A stretch of 55,604 nucleotides of DNA from Bordetella ansorpii (GTDB lineage Bacteria; Pseudomonadota; Gammaproteobacteria; Burkholderiales; Burkholderiaceae_B). Below, in pieces: positions 35,505-47,187 of this stretch (positions are counted from its first letter, which is position 1; every line of letters begins with the position of its first letter). The stretch covers positions 1-55,604 of the forward strand of contig NZ_FKBS01000017.1 in assembly GCF_900078315.1 (NCBI RefSeq). Direction: 5' to 3'. A model generated the notes under the pieces. That model worked only from the letters and a program-made list of their open reading frames with translations. It was not told the DNA's origin and did not search any database. The translations under genes and the position numbers were made by a program.

Positions 35505-37223
35505 GGTCTCTCCGGTTTACAGCGCGATGCGGCGGAAGTCGGCCAGCAGCTGGCCCAGGTACGCGTTGAAGCGCGCGGCCGAGGCGCCGTCGATGACGCG
35601 ATGGTCATAGGACAGCGACAGCGGCAAGGTCAGGCGCGGCACGAACTGCTTGCCGTCCCACACCGGTTTCTGCGCCGAACGCGACAGGCCCAGGATGGCG
35701 ACTTCGGGCGCGTTGATGATGGGGGTGAAGTGCGTGCCGCCGATGCCGCCCAGGGACGAGATCGAGAAGCAGCCACCCTGCATGTCGGCGGGCGAGATCT
35801 TGCCGTCGCGGGCTTTCTTGGCCAGCTCGGAGGTTTCGCGCGCCAGGTCGAAGATGCCCTTCTTGTCGGCATCGCGCACCACCGGCACCACCAGCCCGTT
35901 GGGCGTATCGGCGGCGAAGCCGATGTGGAAGTACTGCTTGTAGACCAGCGTGTCGCCGTCCAGCGAGGCATTGAACTCGGGGAATTTCTTCAGGGCCGCC
36001 ACGACGGCCTTGATGACGAAGGCCAGCATGGTGACCTTCACGCCCGACTTCTCGTTTTCCTTGTTGAGCTGGACGCGCAGCGCTTCCAGGTCGGTGATGT
36101 CCGCTTCGTCATTGTTGGTGACGTGCGGAATCATGACCCAGTTGCGGTGCAGGTTGGCGCCCGAGATCTTCTTGATGCGCGACAGCGGCTTGGCTTCGAT
36201 CGGGCCGAACTTGGTGAAGTCGACCTTGGGCCACGGCAGCAGGCCCAGCGCGGCGCCATCGGCCGAACCGCTGGCGGCAGCCGCCTGGCCAGCACCTGCG
36301 CCGGACGCCAGCGCCTGCTTCACGAAGCCGCGCACGTCGTCGGCGGTGATGCGGTTCTTGGCGCCGGTGCCCTGCACACGGCTCAGGTTCACGCCCAGTT
36401 CGCGGGCGAACTTGCGCACCGACGGCGAGGCGTGCGGCAGCTTGTTGGGCGGCAGGCCGGCGTCCTCCAGCGCAGCGGCGGGAGCCGCCTTGGCCGGGGC
36501 GGCAGCGGGCGCTTCGGCCAAGGCCTGCGCGGGGGCAGCAGCCTGCGCCTTGGGCGCCTCGGCAGCGGCGGCTTGGGCGGCAGCCGGCTTGGCGGCAGCG
36601 CCGCCCTGGCCTTCCACCACCACGATCACCGAGCCCTTGGCCACCTTGTCGCCGACCTTGACCTTGATCGACTTGACCACGCCGCCCTGCGAGGCGGGGA
36701 TCTCCATCGAGGCCTTGTCCGATTCGACCGTGATCAGGCTCTGCTCGGCCTTGACCGTGTCGCCTTCGGCCACCAAGATCTCGATGACCTCCACTTCCTT
36801 GAAGTCGCCGATGTCCGGCACTTCGATCTCGACCGGGCCCGAGGCGCCGCCCGAGGAAGCTTCCTCTGCGGGCGCAGCGGCGGGCGCAGGCGCTGCCTTG
36901 GCGGGCGCCTCTTCCTTCTTGGCTTCCGCAGCGGGCGCAGCAGCAGGCGCGGCGGCGGCGGGCTTGGCATCGCCCGAGGCCTCAGCCGCCTCGACTTCGA
37001 CGACCACGCTGCCTTCGGCAACCTTGTCGCCCACGTTGACCTTGATCGACTTCACCACCCCGCCCTGCGAGGCCGGGATTTCCATCGACGCCTTGTCCGA
37101 CTCGACGGTGATCAGGCTCTGCTCGGCCTTGATCGTGTCGCCCACGGCCACCAGCACCTCGATGACTTCCACTTCCTTGAAGTCGCCGATGTCCGGGATC
37201 TTGATCTCAACGAGATTGCTCAT
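35265..37223 (-). repeat. Three near-identical lipoyl-domain coding repeats
   Basis: Lipoyl domains are encoded at about 35265-35504 (lpdA), 36600-36840 and 36985-37223 (aceF). They share long runs of the same residues around [19 protein letters not shown] and, for lpdA and the first aceF domain, continue through [13 protein letters not shown] into the linker. Confidence 0.85.
35517..37223 (-). CDS. aceF: Dihydrolipoamide acetyltransferase (E2) of pyruvate dehydrogenase
   Basis: The 568-residue E2 forms the core of the complex and moves acetyl groups to coenzyme A. It has two lipoyl domains (1-78 and about 127-203, each with [10 protein letters not shown]), Ala/Pro linkers, a peripheral-subunit-binding domain ([20 protein letters not shown], near 267-300) and the catalytic domain ending in the active-site motif [16 protein letters not shown]. 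The first lipoyl domain is almost identical to the one in lpdA, suggesting gene conversion or recent duplication. It starts 10 bases after aceE. Confidence 0.97.
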   Translation of the reverse strand: MSNLVEIKIPDIGDFKEVEVIEVLVAVGDTIKAEQSLITVESDKASMEIPASQGGVVKSIKVNVGDKVAEGSVVVEVEAAEASGDAKPAAAAPAAAPAAEAKKEEAPAKAAPAPAAAPAEEASSGGASGPVEIEVPDIGDFKEVEVIEILVAEGDTVKAEQSLITVESDKASMEIPASQGGVVKSIKVKVGDKVAKGSVIVVVEGQGGAAAKPAAAQAAAAEAPKAQAAAPAQALAEAPAAAPAKAAPAAALEDAGLPPNKLPHASPSVRKFARELGVNLSRVQGTGAKNRITADDVRGFVKQALASGAGAGQAAAASGSADGAALGLLPWPKVDFTKFGPIEAKPLSRIKKISGANLHRNWVMIPHVTNNDEADITDLEALRVQLNKENEKSGVKVTMLAFVIKAVVAALKKFPEFNASLDGDTLVYKQYFHIGFAADTPNGLVVPVVRDADKKGIFDLARETSELAKKARDGKISPADMQGGCFSISSLGGIGGTHFTPIINAPEVAILGLSRSAQKPVWDGKQFVPRLTLPLSLSYDHRVIDGASAARFNAYLGQLLADFRRIAL

Positions 37224-37233
37224 CTGTCTACCC

Positions 37234-39939
<2,706 letters not shown>

Positions 39940-40073
39940 CTGCTGTCTCCTGGTAGGGGTTCGGAGCCCGCCCTGGCAGGTAGGCCAGGACGCGCGGCGT
40001 TCACTTCGGACAGGAGAGCGCGCAACGTGCGATACACGAGCAGCGTCCTGCCTCGGACTTGCCGAAAAACGGC

Positions 40074-40102
40074 ATTCTAGGAACAAGGATACCCAGTCGC
40101 AA
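40074..40102 (-). promoter_or_regulatory. Sigma-70 promoter of aceE
   Basis: On the minus strand TTGCGA (40102-40097), a 17-base spacer and TAGAAT (40079-40074) form a good sigma-70 promoter, giving a leader of about 130 bases before the aceE ATG. The remaining gap to the divergent kinase gene (40103-40232) shows no second clear promoter. Confidence 0.7.
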
Positions 40103-40232
40103 GGAAAATTTCATGTTGCGGTACGGCATTTCATAATATGGAATTACGGTAAATACCTACGGCAATCTCATGGCGTGCGCGGGGACGCTTGCGCGAACCC
40201 GCACTAAAATGCCGCATCAACGCTAAGAATTC

Positions 40233-41984
40233 ATGTCCAGCGCAAAATCCAATATCCCGGTGTCGTTCCACGACCATGCCCGCCTTCGCCGGCGCGGCCT
40301 GTACTGGCTTACGCCCGTGCTCGTGCTCATCTCGTACCTGTGCGTGATGGGCGTGTTCTTCTGGTTGCAACGCATCCACGACGACAGCGTCATGTTCGTC
40401 ACCATCGATCAGGAACTGCGCCAGCAGCGCCTGATCTGGGTGGTGCTGGCGCTGTCGGGCGTCATCATCATCAGTTTGCTGATGCTGTGGCGCTATACGG
40501 GGTTCCGCTCCGAGGCCGAGGCCGCGCTGATCGCCGAGACGGGTTTCCGGCGCGCCATGGAGAACTCCATGTCCACCGGCATGCGCGTGATCGACATGGA
40601 AGGCCGCATCGCCTATGTGAATCCGGCCTTCTGCCGCATGATCGGCTGGAACGAGGCCGACCTGATCGGCCGCAGCCCGCCCTTCCCGTACTGGGTGCCC
40701 GGCCGCCATGAGCAGCACCAGCATACCCTGGACGTGCTGCTGTCCGGCAAGACGCCCAGCAGCGGCCTCGAGGTCGAGGCCCAGCGCCGCGACGGCTCGC
40801 GCTTCACCTCGCGCATGTACGTGTCGCCGCTGCTCGACCCCAACGGCAACCAGATCGGCTGGATGACCTCCATGACCGACATCACCGAGTCCAAGCGCAT
40901 CCGCGAAGCCCTGACCGCCGCGCACGAGCGCTTCATGACGGTGCTGGAAGGCCTGGACGACGCCATCTCGGTCACGGCCGACACCCACGACGGGCTGGAG
41001 CTGCTGTTCGCCAACCGCACCTACCGCCGGGTGTTCGGCGCGCAGACCGGCGGCCACGACGAGCTGCTGGCCGGCCGCCGCGGCCGCTTCACCGACGAAT
41101 CGGTCGAGGTCTTCTCGCCCTCGGTGCAGCGCTGGTTCGAGGTGCACCACCGCATGCTGGCCTGGACCGACGGCCGCCGCGTGCGCATGCAGGTGGCGCG
41201 CGACATCACCGAGCGCCGCACCCACGAAGAAGCCTCGCGCGTGCAGCAGGAAAAGATCCAGCTGACCAGCCGGCTGACCACCATGGGCGAGATGGCCTCG
41301 TCGCTGGCGCACGAACTGAACCAGCCGCTCACCGCCATCGCCAACTACAGCATGGGCGCGGTGGCGCTGGTCAAGGCCGGCCACACCAGCCCCAACATGC
41401 TGCTGCCCGCGCTGGAAAAAGCGGCCTCGCAGGCCGAGCGGGCCGGCAAGATCATCAGCCGCATCCGCGAATTCGTGAAACGCAGCGAGCCGCGCCGCCA
41501 GCGCGTGGCCATCCGCGGCATCGTCGACAACGCCATCGGCTTCGCCGAGATCGACGCGCGCAAGCGCCGCATCCGCATCGACAGCTTCGTGCCGTCCAAC
41601 GCACCGGAAGTGCTGGCCGACCCCATTCTCATCGAGCAGGTGCTGCTGAACCTGCTGAAGAATGGCCTGGAAGCCATGGAGCACAGCGGCTCCGACGAAC
41701 TGAAGGTCGCCGTCATCCTGCACGAACAGCACATCGAGGTCGCCGTGGTCGACCGCGGCCACGGCCTGGCCGAGCCCGAGCGCCTGTTCGAACCCTTCTT
41801 CAGCACCAAGTCCCAGGGCCTGGGCATGGGGCTGAACATTTGCCGTACCATTATCGAGTCGCATCACGGTCGCCTGTGGGCCGACCCGAATCCGGCGGGG
41901 GGCACCATTTTCCGGTTCACCCTGCCCTGCGCCGCACCGCAAACGCAAACGCCCAATGAACAGTCCGAGGAGTTGCACGCATGA
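40233..41984 (+). CDS. PAS-domain sensor histidine kinase
   Basis: The 583-residue kinase has two membrane helices (about 23-45 and 67-87) with only a short periplasmic loop, so sensing is probably through the membrane or the cytoplasmic PAS domains. PAS1 (about 98-215, MRVIDMEGRIAYVNPAFC to MTDITESKRI) and PAS2 (about 225-335, to RDITERRTHEE) precede the dimerisation helix with phospho-acceptor His360 (MASSLAHELNQPLTAI) and an HATPase domain with LLKNGLEAM, VVDRGHGL and GLGMGLNICRTI. The layout resembles FixL/DctB/TtrS-type kinases. It overlaps its response regulator by 4 bases and diverges from aceE. The signal is unknown. Confidence 0.93.
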   Translation: MSSAKSNIPVSFHDHARLRRRGLYWLTPVLVLISYLCVMGVFFWLQRIHDDSVMFVTIDQELRQQRLIWVVLALSGVIIISLLMLWRYTGFRSEAEAALIAETGFRRAMENSMSTGMRVIDMEGRIAYVNPAFCRMIGWNEADLIGRSPPFPYWVPGRHEQHQHTLDVLLSGKTPSSGLEVEAQRRDGSRFTSRMYVSPLLDPNGNQIGWMTSMTDITESKRIREALTAAHERFMTVLEGLDDAISVTADTHDGLELLFANRTYRRVFGAQTGGHDELLAGRRGRFTDESVEVFSPSVQRWFEVHHRMLAWTDGRRVRMQVARDITERRTHEEASRVQQEKIQLTSRLTTMGEMASSLAHELNQPLTAIANYSMGAVALVKAGHTSPNMLLPALEKAASQAERAGKIISRIREFVKRSEPRRQRVAIRGIVDNAIGFAEIDARKRRIRIDSFVPSNAPEVLADPILIEQVLLNLLKNGLEAMEHSGSDELKVAVILHEQHIEVAVVDRGHGLAEPERLFEPFFSTKSQGLGMGLNICRTIIESHHGRLWADPNPAGGTIFRFTLPCAAPQTQTPNEQSEELHA

Positions 41985-42607
41985 ACACGCCCCACCTGTC
42001 CAGCACGGTCTTCATCGTTGACGATGACGAAGCCGTGCGCGATTCGCTGCGCTGGCTCCTGGAAGCCAACGGCTATCGCGTGCGCGCGTACGCCAGCGCC
42101 GAGACCTTCCTGGACGAGTACGACGCGTCCCAGGTGGGCGTGCTGATCGCCGACGTGCGCATGCCCGGCATGAGCGGCCTGGAACTGCAGGAGCAACTGA
42201 TCGCGCGCAACGCGCCGTTGCCCATCGTCTTCATCACCGGCCACGGCGACGTGCCCATGGCCGTGTCCACGATGAAGAAAGGCGCCATCGATTTCCTGGA
42301 AAAGCCCTTCAACGAGGCTGACCTGCGCGAAATCGTCGCCCGCATGCTCGAACAGGCCGTGCAGCGCGTCAGCAAGTTCCAGGCGCAGAAAGACCACGAA
42401 GCCATGCTCGCCCGCCTGACCGCGCGCGAGCAGCAGGTGCTCGAGCGCATCGTCGCCGGCCGCCTGAACAAGCAGATCGCCGACGATCTCGGCATCAGCA
42501 TCAAGACCGTCGAGGCGCACCGCGCCAACATCATGGAAAAATTGGAAGTCACCACGGTGGCCGACCTGATGAAGGTGGCCCTGGCAAAACCCGAGGCACA
42601 TGCATGA
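41981..42607 (+). CDS. FixJ-type LuxR-family response regulator
   Basis: The 208-residue regulator has a receiver domain (Asp58 in [12 protein letters not shown]; Lys108 in FLEKPFN) and a LuxR-type helix-turn-helix ([20 protein letters not shown] through [15 protein letters not shown]). ATGA overlaps join it to the kinase before it and folD after it. It is the cognate partner of the kinase. Targets are unknown; the divergent aceE operon and folD are candidates by position only. Confidence 0.94.
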   Translation: MNTPHLSSTVFIVDDDEAVRDSLRWLLEANGYRVRAYASAETFLDEYDASQVGVLIADVRMPGMSGLELQEQLIARNAPLPIVFITGHGDVPMAVSTMKKGAIDFLEKPFNEADLREIVARMLEQAVQRVSKFQAQKDHEAMLARLTAREQQVLERIVAGRLNKQIADDLGISIKTVEAHRANIMEKLEVTTVADLMKVALAKPEAHA

Positions 42608-43476
42608 CCCAAGCAGCAGCAGCACGCATTATTGATGGCAACGCGCTTTCCGCACGCATCCGCGAAGAAGTCGCGGAACGTGCAAAAAAACTGACCGAAC
42701 GCGGCGTTCGGCCCGGCTTGGCCGTCGTGCTGGTGGGCGAAGATCCTGCTTCGCAGGTGTATGTCCGCAACAAGGTCGCGGCCTGCGAAAAGGCCGGGCT
42801 GCACTCCATCAAAGAACAATACCCGGCCGACACCACCGAGGCCGAGCTGCTGTCGCACATCGCGCGCCTGAACCAGGACCCGGCCATCCACGGCATCCTG
42901 GTGCAGTTGCCGCTGCCCAAGCACATCGATTCGCACAAGGTCATCGAGGCCATCGCCGCCGAGAAGGACGTCGACGGCTTTCACATCAGCAACGCCGGCC
43001 TGCTCATGACCGGCCAGCCGCTGTTCCGTCCCTGCACGCCCTACGGCGTGATGAAGATGCTGGAATCCGAAGGCGTGTCGCTGCGCGGCGCGGAAGCCGT
43101 CGTGGTCGGCGCCAGCAACATCGTGGGCAAGCCCATGGCCATGCTGCTGTTGCAGGCCGGCGCCACCGTCACGCTGTGCAATTCCAAGACGCGCGACCTG
43201 GGCGCCCAGACCCGCCGCGCCGACGTGCTGGTGGTGGCCACCGGCCGTCCCCGCATGGTTGACGGCAGCATGGTCAAGCCGGGCGCCGTGGTCATCGACG
43301 TGGGCATCAACCGCGGCGAAGACGGCAAGCTGTGCGGCGACGTCGATTTCGCCTCCGCCAGCCAGGTGGCCGGCGCCATCACCCCCGTGCCGGGCGGTGT
43401 GGGACCCATGACCATCGCCATGCTGCTGGTCAACACGATCGAGGCGGCCGAACGCGTCGCCAGCGCGGCCGCGTAA
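42604..43476 (+). CDS. folD: Bifunctional methylenetetrahydrofolate dehydrogenase/cyclohydrolase
   Basis: FolD interconverts 5,10-methylene- and 10-formyl-tetrahydrofolate using NADP. The 290-residue protein has the catalytic segment [13 protein letters not shown] with the active-site lysine, [16 protein letters not shown], the cofactor loop [16 protein letters not shown] and the end motif [15 protein letters not shown]. Length is usual. It overlaps the response-regulator gene by 4 bases and is followed by a strong terminator that overlaps its stop codon. Confidence 0.97.
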   Translation: MTQAAAARIIDGNALSARIREEVAERAKKLTERGVRPGLAVVLVGEDPASQVYVRNKVAACEKAGLHSIKEQYPADTTEAELLSHIARLNQDPAIHGILVQLPLPKHIDSHKVIEAIAAEKDVDGFHISNAGLLMTGQPLFRPCTPYGVMKMLESEGVSLRGAEAVVVGASNIVGKPMAMLLLQAGATVTLCNSKTRDLGAQTRRADVLVVATGRPRMVDGSMVKPGAVVIDVGINRGEDGKLCGDVDFASASQVAGAITPVPGGVGPMTIAMLLVNTIEAAERVASAAA

Positions 43477-43496
43477 ACGCGCCATCGCGTTTTTTT
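43475..43496 (+). terminator. Rho-independent terminator of folD
   Basis: AAACGCG (43475-43481), loop CCAT, CGCGTTT (43486-43492), then TTTT. The stem includes the last two bases of the folD TAA stop codon. Confidence 0.88.
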
Positions 43497-43500
43497 GCCG

Positions 43501-43580
43501 CCGGGCCGTCCCAAGGCAAAAAAGCGCCCCCTTGGGGGGCAGCAAGCCGAAGGCACGGCGCGCAGGCCTTTCCTCCTGCA
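43501..43580 (+). repeat. REP-like intergenic repeat with CCCCCTTGGGGG hairpin
   Basis: The stretch around GCCCCCTTGGGGGGC (43526-43540), flanked by CCGGGCCGTCCCAAGGC and AAGCCGAAGGCACGGCG, resembles a dispersed intergenic element I recall from Burkholderiales genomes. Only one copy is in this window, so repetition cannot be shown here. Confidence 0.4.
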
Positions 43581-43734
43581 GGGCGGTGGACGCATCATGC
43601 GCCGCCGCCCTTGTCATTGGGGATCGCCGCAAGGCAGTATTGTATGCAAACGCCCACCCACGGGCTTGCGTTATGCGTCCCCGTCCCCATCTATGGCTGA
43701 ACATTCCCGCTCTACTTCCTGCGCCGAGGCCGCG

Positions 43735-45807
43735 ATGACTTCCAACCCCCTGCTCGCCCCTGTTTCCGACCTGGTCGACTACGCCAGCGTCAAGCCCTCG
43801 CACATCGAGCCCGCGGTCGATGAACTGCTGGAGATCGCGCGCCAGGCCGTGGACCAGGCCGCCTCGCCCGACCTGCCCGCCACCTGGGAAGCCGTGGTCG
43901 AGCCGCTGGACACCGCCACCGAGCGCCTGTGGCGCGCCTGGTCGGTGGCCGGTCACCTGAACGCCGTGGTCAACACGCCCGAGCTGCGCGAGGTCTACAA
44001 CGCCGCGCTGCCCAAGGTCACCGAGTTCTCCACCTGGGTCGGCCTGCACGAAGGCCTGTACCGCCAGTACCAGCGCCTGCACGCCGCCGCCGATTTCGCG
44101 TCGTGGCCGCCCGTGCGCCGCCGCATCGTCGAACTGGCCCTGCGCGACTTCCGCCTGAGCGGCGTCGAACTGCAAGGCGAGGCCCGCGAGCGCTACGCCC
44201 AGAACTCCGAACGCGAAGCGCAGGTCTCGCAGAAATTCTCCGAGAACGTGCTGGACGCGGTCGACGCCTGGTCCATCCTCATCGAGGACGAAGCCCGCCT
44301 GGCCGGCCTGCCCGCCGACGTGCTGGACGCCGCCCGCCAGGCCGCCGAGGCCGACGGCAAGCCCGGTTGGATGCTGACGCTGAAGATGCCGTGCTACCTG
44401 CCGGTGATGCAGTACGCGCGCGACCGCGAACTGCGCGCCACGCTGTACCGCGCCTATGGCACGGTGGCGTCCGAGCACGGCACGCCCGAGCTGGACAACT
44501 CGCCGCTGATCGAGGAACTGCTCGCCCTGCGCGCCGAGGAAGCGTCTCTGCTGGGCTACGGCCATTTCGCCGCGCTGCGCCTGCAGACCCGCATGGCCCG
44601 CGACGCGGATGAGGTCACGGCCTTCCTGCGCGACCTGGCCGCCCGCGCCAAGCCCTACGCGCAGCGCGACCTGGCCGAACTGCGCGCCTATGCCGCCGCC
44701 GAACTGGGCATGGCCGACCTGCAGCCCTGGGACGTGCCTTTCGCCTCCGAGCGCCTGCGCGAGTCGCGCTATGCGTATTCCGAGGACGAGATCAAGCAGT
44801 ACTTCACCGAGCCGCGTGTGCTGTCGGGCCTGTACCAGGTCATCGAAACGCTGTTCGACGTGCGCCTGCGCGAAGTGCCCGTGTCGTCCTGGCATGCCGA
44901 CGTGCGCGGTGTGCGTGTCGAAACCCCGTCGGGCGATCTGGTCGGCCATCTGTACCTGGACCTGTACGCCCGCGCCGGCAAGCAGAGCGGCGCCTGGGTC
45001 GACAGCGAACGCACCCGCCGCCTGACGGGCGGCCGCCTGCAGACGCCCGTGGCCTACCTGACCTGCAACTTCGCCCGCCCCAACGGCGGCAAGGCCGCGC
45101 TGCTGACGCACGACGACGTCATCACGCTGTTCCATGAAACCGGCCACGCCCTGCACGCGCTGCTGTCCGAAGTGGACGAACCCGGCGCCGCCGCGTTCTC
45201 CAGCGTCGAATGGGACGCCATCGAACTGCCCTCGCAATTCATGGAAAACTTCTGCTGGGAATGGTCGGTGGTGCAGCAACTGTCGGCCCACGTGGACAGC
45301 GGCCAGCCGCTGCCGCGCGACCTCTACGACCGCCTGCTGGCCGCCCGCAACTATCAAAGCGGCATGCAGACGGTGCGCCAGATCGAGTTCGCTCTGTTCG
45401 ACATGCTGCTGCATGCGCGAGCCCAGGCCACGCCCATCGCCGGCGTGCTGCAGTTGCTGCAGGAAGTGCGCCAGGAAGTGGCCGTGCTGTTCCCGCCCGA
45501 GTGGCATCGCCTGCCACACGCCTTCTCGCACCTGTTCGCGGGCGGCTACGGCGCGGGCTACTACAGCTACAAGTGGGCGGAAGTGCTGTCGGCCGACGCC
45601 TACGCGGCATTCGAGGAAGCCGCCGCCCATGCCGCCGAGACCGGCACGCTCGATCCGGCCACGGGCGAGCGTTTCAAGCGCGAGATCCTGGCGGTCGGCG
45701 GCGCGCGTCCCGCCGCGGACTCGTTCCGCGCCTTCCGCGGCCGCGAACCGAGCATCGATGCGCTGCTGCGGCATAGCGGGATGGCGGCGGAGGCTGCTGC
45801 GGCCTGA
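43735..45807 (+). CDS. prlC: Oligopeptidase A, M3 family metallopeptidase
   Basis: This cytoplasmic zinc peptidase degrades signal peptides and other oligopeptides. It has the zinc motif HETGH (LFHETGHALHALLSEVDEPG) with the second-shell glutamate in FMENFCWEW, and the C-terminal FAGGYGAGYYSYKWAEVLSAD segment that contacts substrate. From the ATG at 43735 (MTSNPLLAPVSD) it is 690 residues, like Escherichia coli OpdA/PrlC; GAGG precedes this ATG. The in-frame ATG at 43693 has no ribosome binding site, and the longer frame runs into the repeat. Confidence 0.95.
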   Translation: MTSNPLLAPVSDLVDYASVKPSHIEPAVDELLEIARQAVDQAASPDLPATWEAVVEPLDTATERLWRAWSVAGHLNAVVNTPELREVYNAALPKVTEFSTWVGLHEGLYRQYQRLHAAADFASWPPVRRRIVELALRDFRLSGVELQGEARERYAQNSEREAQVSQKFSENVLDAVDAWSILIEDEARLAGLPADVLDAARQAAEADGKPGWMLTLKMPCYLPVMQYARDRELRATLYRAYGTVASEHGTPELDNSPLIEELLALRAEEASLLGYGHFAALRLQTRMARDADEVTAFLRDLAARAKPYAQRDLAELRAYAAAELGMADLQPWDVPFASERLRESRYAYSEDEIKQYFTEPRVLSGLYQVIETLFDVRLREVPVSSWHADVRGVRVETPSGDLVGHLYLDLYARAGKQSGAWVDSERTRRLTGGRLQTPVAYLTCNFARPNGGKAALLTHDDVITLFHETGHALHALLSEVDEPGAAAFSSVEWDAIELPSQFMENFCWEWSVVQQLSAHVDSGQPLPRDLYDRLLAARNYQSGMQTVRQIEFALFDMLLHARAQATPIAGVLQLLQEVRQEVAVLFPPEWHRLPHAFSHLFAGGYGAGYYSYKWAEVLSADAYAAFEEAAAHAAETGTLDPATGERFKREILAVGGARPAADSFRAFRGREPSIDALLRHSGMAAEAAAA

Positions 45808-45837
45808 TCGACAAGGCTATCGAGAGCGATGCCTCTC

Positions 45838-45867
45838 GGCAGCCGGATCAGTAAGGATCCGGCTGCC
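45838..45867. terminator. Bidirectional hairpin between prlC and the HEPN gene
   Basis: A perfect 12-base-pair stem GGCAGCCGGATC/GATCCGGCTGCC with a 6-base loop lies between two convergent genes. No T tract follows on either side, so termination efficiency is uncertain. Confidence 0.6.
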
Positions 45868-45869
45868 GG

Positions 45870-46487
45870 TTATGGCACGACGGGAAGCCGAGCACGATCA
45901 GCCGCGTCATTCAGTGCCTGAAACATATCCTGAACGACCTTTGCGATCTCGGTCAGTGACCACGTTGCCAAATGGGGAGGCAGCATCCAATAACGGCCGT
46001 GGGCGACCCAGTGTCTTAAGTTCAACACTGACTTGAACTGGCCGACGCGCCCCGCCCACCGAGACCGCTCGGCAAGAGATGCACCCTCTACGGTATGCAG
46101 GAATGCTTTCCACGCATCCACAATACCTTGCTCATCGAACGGCACTCGCCAAAAAGCGGCGGCATTGCCATGAAGCAACGCAAGGCGGCCGTCCAAACCA
46201 CTGCGGCCGGGCACGCATCGTTGCCTGGCATCGCGACGCAGGCGAGCTTCAGCGGCGGCAATGGCAAACAGACAACCCGCCAACTCGGCCTCTGAGCGGC
46301 AGTGCTCGAAGTAGGCATCGATATCTTCGAATGTCGCGCCTGCGGGCAGAGCAGGCACGAGATACGAGGGTCGTTTACCGAGCGACAATCCCATGCACAC
46401 GTCGGCACGCTCTTTGAGCAAAGCCGCTTCAGTACAGAGATACTGGCCAACGATATCCAGCAAGCCTGAACGCGGATCGGCCACCAT
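45870..46487 (-). CDS. Hypothetical protein with HEPN-type RxxxxH motif
   Basis: The 205-residue protein is not in a family I can name securely. Its C-terminal half has the sequence VLNLRHWVAHGRYW, where Arg158 and His163 form the R-x4-H motif of HEPN ribonucleases, preceded by helical segments (CLFAIAAAEARLRRDARQ, IVDAWKAFLHTV), as expected of the HEPN four-helix bundle and close to the RiboL-PSP type. Its ATG overlaps the stop of the upstream gene (TGATG). Base composition is lower in G+C than the flanks. It could be the toxin or nuclease of a toxin-antitoxin or defence pair, or a conserved housekeeping HEPN protein. Confidence 0.7.
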   Translation of the reverse strand: MVADPRSGLLDIVGQYLCTEAALLKERADVCMGLSLGKRPSYLVPALPAGATFEDIDAYFEHCRSEAELAGCLFAIAAAEARLRRDARQRCVPGRSGLDGRLALLHGNAAAFWRVPFDEQGIVDAWKAFLHTVEGASLAERSRWAGRVGQFKSVLNLRHWVAHGRYWMLPPHLATWSLTEIAKVVQDMFQALNDAADRARLPVVP

Positions 46488-47032
46488 CAGAGTCCATCTC
46501 CTATCTCGAAGAGATCGACGAATATCTGATGAAACAGCGCTTCATCAAGTGAAGTCAGTGAAGACGGATCCTGCGAATGCGTCATCAGCCAAGTGGCGCC
46601 TTCCCAAGGATGACGGCCAGGCAAAGTATTGTCCGGAGCCGCCAGAATCAGCGTTACCCTGCCGGCCGGCCCTGAAACATCAATACGCCCGAATCCGCCG
46701 AGTACGATCGATGCGACAGGCACGATGGTCATACTTCGCCCCGCACAGTCAATCTGCGCTTTGTGGATGACATACTTGCCCAAATAGGGCTCGTCCAGTT
46801 CGGTCGTGAGCTGTGTGAAGCCGACGATCTTCTCATCGACCAATGACCCCAGCCAAGCCCTGATTCGCACAAGCAGGCAGTCAACCTGGGACACCCACCA
46901 TTGCCTGCGCGCCTCCCAGTCGATGAAAGACTGCGGCGCTTCCTGTTGCCGCTGGGCGTGCGACCTGATCAGGTTCTTGAAGGCATTGAAGGAGTCAGCC
47001 ATCGGTACATCGGCAATCTGCGGGTAAGCCAT
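46487..47032 (-). CDS. Hypothetical partner of the HEPN protein
   Basis: The 181-residue protein (from the ATG at 47032, MAYPQIADVP) is not recognised. It contains a helical start (MADSFNAFKNLIRSHAQRQQ), a Trp-rich central piece (FIDWEARRQWWVSQVDCLL) and a beta-rich half (YLGKYVIHKAQIDCAGRSM, RIDVSGPAGRVTLIL). A longer frame to 47122 would start upstream of the probable promoter at 47069-47074 and is rejected; an ATG at 47002 is the alternative. Low G+C (26 of 60 bases in 46501-46560) and translational coupling to the HEPN gene suggest a transferred two-gene module in which this is the antitoxin or partner (inference). Confidence 0.6.
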   Translation of the reverse strand: MAYPQIADVPMADSFNAFKNLIRSHAQRQQEAPQSFIDWEARRQWWVSQVDCLLVRIRAWLGSLVDEKIVGFTQLTTELDEPYLGKYVIHKAQIDCAGRSMTIVPVASIVLGGFGRIDVSGPAGRVTLILAAPDNTLPGRHPWEGATWLMTHSQDPSSLTSLDEALFHQIFVDLFEIGDGL

Positions 47033-47068
47033 TCTGACAACTCGAATCTGGGCAACGGTGCGATTTTC

Positions 47069-47098
47069 ATTATATAAATCGAGACTGCCATGGCAGTC
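47069..47098 (-). promoter_or_regulatory. Promoter and perfect palindrome of the HEPN pair
   Basis: On the minus strand a TATAAT box (47074-47069) is preceded, with 8 bases between, by the perfect 16-base palindrome GACTGCCATGGCAGTC (47083-47098), overlapping the -35 position. That placement is typical of an autorepressor operator. The box lies 37 bases before the chosen ATG. Confidence 0.6.
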
Positions 47099-47187
47099 CG
47101 TCCGCTCAAGTAGCAGACACAATTACCGAACCACAACGCCAGGGCGACAAGACGACGGGTACGTCGCACCAACCGCTGGGAGACAGC

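Noticed and set aside
42073-45774. A 1233-codon minus-strand frame opposite the response regulator, folD and prlC
   Set aside because: It spans three unrelated plus-strand genes and the intergenic repeat, and its translation matches no protein type.
47033-47122. Extended start for the HEPN partner gene
   Set aside because: The extension lies upstream of the probable TATAAT box and across the palindrome, and there is no ribosome binding site at 47122.
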